A stretch of DNA of 64,000 bases from Amycolatopsis sp. (GTDB lineage: Bacteria > Actinomycetota > Actinomycetes > Mycobacteriales > Pseudonocardiaceae): the NCBI RefSeq assembly GCF_025464955.1, contig NZ_JAODNM010000023.1, forward strand, positions 62,001-126,000, given 5' to 3'. The notes beneath the pieces were generated by a model. The model was not told where the DNA came from. It did no database searches and was given only the letters and a program-made list of their open reading frames with translations. Below are positions 59,409 to 64,000 of this stretch, in pieces (position 1 is the first letter of the stretch; each line of letters opens with the position of its first letter). Both the position numbers and the translations under genes were made by a program.

Positions 59409-60527
59409 TCAGTGGGCCCGGCCGCGGGTCAGCCAGATCGACACGGCCTCGGCGCGGTTGGCGGCGCCGAGCTTGCGCAGGATGTGCTTGGCGTGGGACT
59501 TCACCGTGCCCTCGGAGATCACCAGTTTGCTCGCGATTCGGCCGTTCGTGTCGCCGGCGGCCATGAGCCGGACGATCTCGGTTTCACGCCGCGTGAGCAT
59601 GGTCTCCCGGTCGCTGGGCTGGGCCGGAACCCGGGCCAGCCGCTGCTGGTTCGCGCCGTCTTCCCGCATGAGTGTGCTCAGGCCGTCGCCGTGGTCGAGC
59701 ACCGCCGCGCGCAGCTGGGCCAGCTTGTCCAGCAGGATCGACCGTTCCAGGACGTAGCCGAAACCCTCGGCGAACACCGCCAGCAGGTCGCGGTCGAAGC
59801 CGTCGAGCGGACCGGGGTGGAAGAACCGGTCGCCGTGCAGGAAACCGATGACCTGGGACCGGGGCATCACCGGGGCCGCGACATAGGTGCGCGACTGCGA
59901 AGACTCCGAGACCGCGCGGTGGACGCGCGGGCGCTCCTGCGCGTTGGTGACGAGGATCGCCCGGCGGCGGCGCACGATCTCGGTCTCGAACAGATCCGGC
60001 ACCAGCTTCTCGGGATTGTCCCGGCCTGCCTGCAGAATCTGGCCGGCCCAGGCCTCGTCGCCCTCGACGTGCAGGGTCTCGGTGACCCACATCGCCTCGT
60101 GGATCCGGGAGAAGATCGCCCGGTCGAAGCCCAGCAGGCACACCGTCGCGGGCACTGCCTCGATCAGGTCCGCCACTGACTGGATCTGCTCGAAGCGGCT
60201 GAGTGCGGCGCGGACGTCCTGCAGCGCGGAGGATTGGCGGACTTCCTGCTCGCGGCGTACTTGATCTTCGGCGTCCTTCGCCTGCAGCGCCAGGGAAAGG
60301 AGGTCCTGGGCACCGTCGAGGCGGTCGAAGCTCTTCTGGTCGCCCTGCATCGCGGCTCGGACGTTGTCCCAGACGCAGCCGAGTGCGCCGATGGCGCCCG
60401 GTGTCGCGTCGATCTCCGCGGAACAGGGGAGGTTGTCGACGTCCAAGAGCTCTTCGGCGCGGGTAACCACCGCGAGCACTGCGGCGCTGGCCGATGTCGA
60501 TGTCGATGTCGGCTTAAGGCTCTCCAT
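59409..60527 (-). CDS. GAF-LuxR transcriptional regulator (paralogue 1)
   Basis: A 372-residue regulator. Residues about 10-100 are helical; about 125-270 form a GAF-like domain (VADLIEAVPATVCLLGFDRA, IVRRRRAILVTNAQERPRVH, TYVAAPVMPRSQVIGFLHGD); the C-terminus is a LuxR HTH (LTRRETEIVRLMAAGDTNGR, GTVKSHAKHILRKLGAANRA). The second copy at 61233 has the same layout; 62 nt in the HTH coding region are identical. It probably senses a small molecule and controls nearby fatty-acid, aromatic or mce genes. Confidence 0.87.
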   Translation of the reverse strand: MESLKPTSTSTSASAAVLAVVTRAEELLDVDNLPCSAEIDATPGAIGALGCVWDNVRAAMQGDQKSFDRLDGAQDLLSLALQAKDAEDQVRREQEVRQSSALQDVRAALSRFEQIQSVADLIEAVPATVCLLGFDRAIFSRIHEAMWVTETLHVEGDEAWAGQILQAGRDNPEKLVPDLFETEIVRRRRAILVTNAQERPRVHRAVSESSQSRTYVAAPVMPRSQVIGFLHGDRFFHPGPLDGFDRDLLAVFAEGFGYVLERSILLDKLAQLRAAVLDHGDGLSTLMREDGANQQRLARVPAQPSDRETMLTRRETEIVRLMAAGDTNGRIASKLVISEGTVKSHAKHILRKLGAANRAEAVSIWLTRGRAH

Positions 60528-60564
60528 GTGCAGCCCTCCTTTGGGCCATTCGGCGCAGTGTAAC

Positions 60565-60578
60565 AGTCAGGTGTGACT
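60565..60578. promoter_or_regulatory. AGTCA-GGTG-TGACT operator before TetR
   Basis: A 14-bp dyad (arms AGTCA/TGACT) in the short divergent region between the GAF-LuxR gene (60527) and TetR (60591). The match to 59391-59406 suggests TetR autoregulation plus control of the acyl-CoA dehydrogenase operon. Confidence 0.6.
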
Positions 60579-60590
60579 TGTACCACGAGT

Positions 60591-61226
60591 ATGCTCGGCG
60601 GTGTGTCAGAGACCCCGGCCTTGACCACCAGGCGTGAGCAGCGAACCATCGACAGCTGGACCCGGATCCTCGACGCGGCGGTGGAGTGCCTCGTCGAATC
60701 CGGGTACCAGGGCGCGTCGACGGTGGAGATCCAGGCCCGCGCGGGCGTCTCCCGCGGCCGGCTGCTCCACCACTTCCCGTCGCGGGACGCTCTGCTCTTG
60801 GCCGCGTCCCACCACCTGGCGACAGGCAGGGTCCAGAGCGTCGCGACGCAGTCGATGGCAGCCATCACCGCGGGCGCGGCCACGGGCAAGCGCGTCGACC
60901 AGGCCGTCGAGCTGATGTGGACGACCTATCAGCAGCCGTACTTCTGGGCGGCGACCGAACTCTGGATGGCCGCCCGGCACAACGACGACCTCGGCGTCGC
61001 GCTGCGGCCCGCCGAGCGGGAGCTGTACGTGGCCATCAAAGTGGTGGTGGACCAGATGTTCGGCCCGGTGTTCATCGCCCGGAAGCGGTATCCCCTGGTC
61101 CGCGAGCAGTTGCTGACCAGCATGCGCGGCGTCGCGCTGACGTACTCCTTCGACGCCCGGGACCCGAAGTCCGATCCGCATCTCGCGCAGTGGAAAGAGC
61201 TGGCACGCGCGCTTCTCCAGGACTAG
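60591..61226 (+). CDS. TetR-family transcriptional regulator
   Basis: A 211-residue regulator: RILDAAVECLVESGYQGAST, VEIQARAGVSRGRLLHHFPS (HTH; LHHFPS as in many actinobacterial TetRs) and DALLLAASHHLA, then a ligand domain with WTTYQQPYFWAATELWMAAR. ATG 60591 is preferred because GTG 60573 would place the start inside the operator; GTG 60603 is possible. Located between the two GAF-LuxR genes, whose duplication flanks it. Confidence 0.87.
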   Translation: MLGGVSETPALTTRREQRTIDSWTRILDAAVECLVESGYQGASTVEIQARAGVSRGRLLHHFPSRDALLLAASHHLATGRVQSVATQSMAAITAGAATGKRVDQAVELMWTTYQQPYFWAATELWMAARHNDDLGVALRPAERELYVAIKVVVDQMFGPVFIARKRYPLVREQLLTSMRGVALTYSFDARDPKSDPHLAQWKELARALLQD

Positions 61227-61232
61227 GACGCG

Positions 61233-62453
61233 TCACCGGCTCGCCTTCCGTTTGTCGCTGTGCCAGATGGAGACGGCCTCGGCGCGGTTGGCGGCGCCGA
61301 GCTTGCGCAGGATGTGCTTGGCGTGGGACTTCACGGTTCCCTCGGAGATGACCAGCTTGCTGGCGATCCGCGCGTTGGTGTCGCCGACGGCCATGAGCTC
61401 GAGGACGTCGACCTCGCGGCGGGTGAGCCTGGATTCGGGCGGCCAGTCGTCGGCCCGGCCGAACTGGCGCGGCACCGCCGCGGGGGCGTCGAGCGGCCCC
61501 AGGCTGAGGCTCCCGTCCTTCTCGCTCATGATCGAATTGAGGCCCTCGCTGTAGTCGAGGACTTTGGAGCGCAGATCGCCGAGCCGTTCCATGAGAATCG
61601 CCCGCTCGAGGGCGTACCCGAAGCCCTCGGTGAAGATCGACAGTACATCGCGGTCGAAGTCGGTCAGCTCGCCCTTGTGGAAGTAGCGGTCCGCGTGCAG
61701 GAAACCGATTACCTGGGCGCGCGGCATCAGCGGCGCCGCAACGTAACTCCGTGAGCCGGAGGCATCGGCGACGGCTCGGTGGACCCGCGATTCCTGCTGT
61801 ACGTTCGTCACCCGGACCGCCCGCTTCCGCCGGACGATCTCGGTCTCGAACAGACCCGGCACCAGCTTCTCCGGATTCTGGCGGCCTGCTTGGAGAATCT
61901 CCTCGGCCCACTCCTTGTCCCCCATGACGTGCAGTGCTTCGGTGACCCACATCGACTCGTGGATCCGCGACAGGATCGCCCGGTCGAAGCCCAGCGTGCA
62001 CACGATCGCCGGGGTCGACTCGATCAGATCGGAGACCGAGTCGCTCTGCTGGAACCGGCTGAGCGCGCCTTGGACATTGCGCATCGCCGAGGACTGCCTG
62101 ACCGCGCGCTCGCGTTGGACCTCGTCCTCGGTTTCCCTGACCTGGATCAGAAACGGGACCAGGTCCTCGGCCGCGGCCAGGCGGTCGCCGGGCCGGCGGT
62201 CACCCGAGGCGACGGTGCGGACGTCGTCCCAGATCGCGGCGAGTGCCGCCGAAGCGGCCGGGAGGTCGTCGATCTCGGTGGGCGGCGGTAGACCCGGGGA
62301 CGAGAGCAGGCTGTGAGCCTTGTCCAGCACGTCGAGTACTTCCCCGAGTGCCTGCCCGGAGATCGACCGCTCGTAGATGCGATCGGCCACCTGCCGGGCG
62401 TGCTCCTCCCCGTCCTCCGCGGCGGCGTTGTCTCCAGCGCCTTCGGTAGTCAC
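61233..62453 (-). CDS. GAF-LuxR transcriptional regulator (paralogue 2)
   Basis: A 406-residue regulator with an extra acidic N-terminus (MTTEGAGDNAAAEDGEEHAR). GAF-like domain: VSDLIESTPAIVCTLGFDRA, ILSRIHESMWVTEALHVMGD, SYVAAPLMPRAQVIGFLHAD; LuxR HTH: LTRREVDVLELMAVGDTNAR. It shares most positions with paralogue 1 across 300 residues. Divergent from the sigma factor and mce-type operon, with GGGGGTA-AC-TACCCCC between them, so that operon is a likely target. Confidence 0.87.
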   Translation of the reverse strand: MTTEGAGDNAAAEDGEEHARQVADRIYERSISGQALGEVLDVLDKAHSLLSSPGLPPPTEIDDLPAASAALAAIWDDVRTVASGDRRPGDRLAAAEDLVPFLIQVRETEDEVQRERAVRQSSAMRNVQGALSRFQQSDSVSDLIESTPAIVCTLGFDRAILSRIHESMWVTEALHVMGDKEWAEEILQAGRQNPEKLVPGLFETEIVRRKRAVRVTNVQQESRVHRAVADASGSRSYVAAPLMPRAQVIGFLHADRYFHKGELTDFDRDVLSIFTEGFGYALERAILMERLGDLRSKVLDYSEGLNSIMSEKDGSLSLGPLDAPAAVPRQFGRADDWPPESRLTRREVDVLELMAVGDTNARIASKLVISEGTVKSHAKHILRKLGAANRAEAVSIWHSDKRKASR

Positions 62454-62537
62454 AACGGGCCTCCCTCTCTTGTTCTGGTGCCGTGGCGGACTGTAGGTCG
62501 TCGACCCCGGCGCGTCACCGCAAACTCCACCTTTGGA

Positions 62538-62553
62538 GGGGGTAACTACCCCC
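62538..62553. promoter_or_regulatory. GGGGGTA-AC-TACCCCC dyad
   Basis: A perfect 7-bp-arm dyad in the 183-bp divergent region between the GAF-LuxR gene and the sigma factor, about 85 bp from each start. LuxR/NarL-type HTH proteins bind short dyads of this kind; CCCCTACCC (62569-62577) may be a half-site copy. Confidence 0.5.
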
Positions 62554-62636
62554 CGGCGGGAGATGTGGCCCCTACCCGGTCAGGCGCAGGATTTCTCCAC
62601 TGCGCATCGACAAGGCCGTCGGTAGGAGGAAGTTCC

Positions 62637-63227
62637 ATGATGAGCGCAACCCTGGACACGCCCGGCGAGGTGATTGCCGGCGCTGACGGCTGGGATCTCG
62701 TACGGGACGTGCAGCGCGGAAAGATCGCGTCGTTCGGTGTCCTCTACGAGCGCTACGCCGATTCGGTGCTTGCCTTCGTGCACAGCCGGGTGGTCGACCG
62801 GTCCTACGCCGAAGACCTCACGAGCGAGACCTTCCTGCGGGTGTTCACCAAGATCGACTCCTTCGCCGACCGGGGGATCGGTGTCCGAGCCCTGCTGTTC
62901 ACCATCGCACGGAACCTGGTCATCGACCACTCCCGTTCCCGCTACTCCCGCACGGTCACGGTCGAACACGACGTGCTCTCCGACACCCGGACCGCTACCG
63001 ACGACCCCGAGGCGAGCGTCATCCTCGGCCATCAGGTCGCCGACCTCGCCCAGTACCTACAGCTGCTTACGCCGATTCAGCGGGACTGCGTGCACCTCCG
63101 TTTCACTCTCGAACTGTCCGTGGCCGAGACCTCGGTCGTCATGGGCAGGCCCGCCACCGCGGTCCGCCAGCTCCAGCACCGCGCGGTGCAGCGTCTCGCC
63201 CTGTTGATGAAGGAGGAATGGACATGA
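62637..63227 (+). CDS. ECF-type RNA polymerase sigma factor
   Basis: A 196-residue sigma factor with region 2 (FGVLYERYADSVLAFVHSRV, YAEDLTSETFLRVFTKI, LLFTIARNLVIDHSRSR) and region 4 (LQLLTPIQRDCVHLRFTLEL, SVAETSVVMGRPATAVRQLQ, HRAVQRLALLM). TAGGAGGA precedes ATG 62637 (ATG 62640 is the alternative). Unlike most ECF genes it has no evident zinc anti-sigma partner: the next gene, overlapping by ATGA, encodes a small membrane protein that might take that role, followed by a YrbE permease. Confidence 0.9.
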   Translation: MMSATLDTPGEVIAGADGWDLVRDVQRGKIASFGVLYERYADSVLAFVHSRVVDRSYAEDLTSETFLRVFTKIDSFADRGIGVRALLFTIARNLVIDHSRSRYSRTVTVEHDVLSDTRTATDDPEASVILGHQVADLAQYLQLLTPIQRDCVHLRFTLELSVAETSVVMGRPATAVRQLQHRAVQRLALLMKEEWT

Positions 63228-63622
63228 CCCGCACGCCGATGAAACAGGTCTCGTGGATCGACACCATCGACATGGTCGCCGCCGTCCGCGGCAGCGGGCG
63301 GGGGTTCATGGTGCTCGTCTGCGGCGGGCTTGGCGCTCCCGCGCTGGCCATGCACACCCAGCTCGGCGGGTCGATGCTGCTGCTGGGGTCGGCGATTCTC
63401 GCCTTCGTGGTGGCCGCCGTCAAACCGGGCCAGGCGAGCAACGGTGGCCTGCACGGCGCGGTCGCGGCGGTCGGCGCCTACCTGCTGGTCCTGCCGCTCG
63501 TGCTGATGGCCTCCGCCGGGCGCGACCCCGCCCAGATCTCGATGACGCTCGCGGCCGCCGTGATCATCGGCGCCGCGGCCGGCTGGGCCGATGTCCGCCG
63601 CCGCCAAAGGAAAACCGCATGA
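63224..63622 (+). CDS. Small four-helix membrane protein coupled to sigma factor
   Basis: A 132-residue integral membrane protein with four hydrophobic helices: about 25-45 (GFMVLVCGGLGAPALAMHTQ), 48-66, 77-96 (VAAVGAYLLVLPLVLMASAG) and 103-120. The cytoplasmic start has WIDTIDMVAAVRGSGRG and the end is RRRQRKTA. No zinc-binding anti-sigma motif. ATG 63224 overlaps the sigma stop and has AGGAGG at 7 nt; ATG 63218 is too close. Function unknown; possibly a membrane tether for the sigma factor or an accessory subunit of the downstream Mce transporter. Confidence 0.75.
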   Translation: MTRTPMKQVSWIDTIDMVAAVRGSGRGFMVLVCGGLGAPALAMHTQLGGSMLLLGSAILAFVVAAVKPGQASNGGLHGAVAAVGAYLLVLPLVLMASAGRDPAQISMTLAAAVIIGAAAGWADVRRRQRKTA

Positions 63623-64000
63623 GCGCACCGGCCACGACCGCCGAGCCGGTACCCGACACCCGGATCCGGGTCCGCCGCCCCCAAGCTCCCAAGTGGACAA
63701 AGACCGCGCAGCGCCCGCTGCTCCAGGCCGGGGAGATGGTGCAGCTCGCCGGGGACGTCCTCTACCGGGCCATCCGCCACCCGCTGGGCTACTGGGGCGA
63801 AGTCCGCGACCAGATGTTCCAGATCCTCAAGCTGTGCTGGATCCCGATGATCGTGTCGTGCACGGCGTTCGGCTTCGGCGCGCCGGGGTTGCAGGGCGGC
63901 AACATCTTCCTGCTCTTCGGTATCCCCGAGCGCCTTGGCTCGTTCTTCATCATGGCGAGTGTGCGCGAGTTCGCGCCGTGGATCAACGCGATGGTCGTGG
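63619..64000 (+). CDS. yrbE: YrbE/MlaE-family ABC permease of an mce operon (3' end outside window)
   Basis: The partial frame from ATG 63619 (ATGA overlap with the previous stop) is open to the window edge, 127 codons. After a 25-residue polar start it reads KTAQRPLLQAGEMVQLAGDV, YRAIRHPLGYWGEVRDQMFQ and ILKLCWIPMIVSCTAFGFGA, then VREFAPWINAMVV. This is the N-terminal helix and first membrane part of YrbE permeases, which with Mce proteins import lipids or sterols in actinobacteria. A second YrbE and mce genes are expected downstream. Confidence 0.85.
   Translation, partial: MSAPATTAEPVPDTRIRVRRPQAPKWTKTAQRPLLQAGEMVQLAGDVLYRAIRHPLGYWGEVRDQMFQILKLCWIPMIVSCTAFGFGAPGLQGGNIFLLFGIPERLGSFFIMASVREFAPWINAMVV

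Noticed and set aside
58083..60179. 698-codon plus-strand open frame
   Set aside because: Antisense to acyl-CoA dehydrogenase and GAF-LuxR genes; composition typical of a shadow frame.
1..64000. CRISPR arrays, rRNA genes, replication origin
   Set aside because: No regularly spaced direct repeats of 25-40 bp, no rRNA-like sequence and no DnaA-box cluster were seen.

Overview
This is a high-GC actinobacterial chromosome segment with many GTG starts, 4-nt ATGA/GTGA gene overlaps and ATP-dependent, flavin-dependent and mycothiol-type accessory metabolism. Gene content and order fit a Pseudonocardiaceae member, most likely Amycolatopsis-like. Two observations support this. First, the order mprA-mprB-pepD-moaB-mscL-(SAF)-fmdB/ruc-5-FTHF ligase-galU-moeA/glp-rimJ-glpR/sepX matches the Mycobacterium tuberculosis Rv0981-Rv0996 neighbourhood, with extra genes inserted. 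Second, an mce-type (YrbE) operon begins at the right edge.

Layout. 1-9.1 kb: small metabolic and regulatory genes (GNAT, two SDRs with palindromic operators, three flavin/VOC/YCII-type proteins, LysR, mycothiol-dependent DinB-like enzyme, FUSC transporter, MarR). 9.1-9.5 kb: a decayed tyrosine integrase end abutting tRNA-Arg(CCT). 9.7-30.8 kb: the conserved core. It holds an orphan LuxR-type response regulator, a TRIC-like membrane protein, MprAB, DeoR-GalT, the PepD/HtrA protease, a methyltransferase/glycosyltransferase operon, a second OmpR-type two-component system, a sugar epimerase, MoaB, MscL, a Ruc-like zinc-ribbon chaperone, the divergent 5-FTHF ligase/GalU pair, and the MoeA(Glp)-RimJ-GlpR(SepX) division cluster. 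It ends at tRNA-Ala(CGC).

30.9-57.3 kb is accessory DNA. It starts with a frameshifted serine recombinase whose reading frame runs antisense through tRNA-Ala. A ten-gene operon follows: an oligopeptide-type ABC importer coupled to SDR, FAH-family hydrolase, two-domain VOC dioxygenase, twin SnoaL-like protein and flavin hydroxylase. This looks like uptake plus ring hydroxylation and cleavage of an aromatic compound. After it come a GntR regulator, a metallo-beta-lactamase/CMD fusion, TetR, a broken amidohydrolase, then a TetR-controlled group (VOC-ABM fusion, amidohydrolase, flavin monooxygenase, alcohol dehydrogenase, two paralogous TetRs, broken FAH gene). The region closes with fragments of a second serine recombinase and a lectin-like protein. 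Several genes here are broken, so the island is partly decaying.

57.3-64 kb: an acyl-CoA dehydrogenase/enoyl-CoA hydratase pair, two paralogous GAF-LuxR regulators flanking a TetR, then an ECF sigma factor translationally coupled to a small membrane protein and a YrbE/MlaE permease that runs off the window.

Shared operator-like palindromes link genes in at least three places: AACGATCGTT-type sites for the TetR group at 53-56 kb, TAGTGCA/GCACTNNAGTGCA sites at 45.5 and 49.6 kb, and CAGTCA-N4-TGACT sites at 59.4 and 60.57 kb. All functional statements are from reading the sequence; no searches were run.
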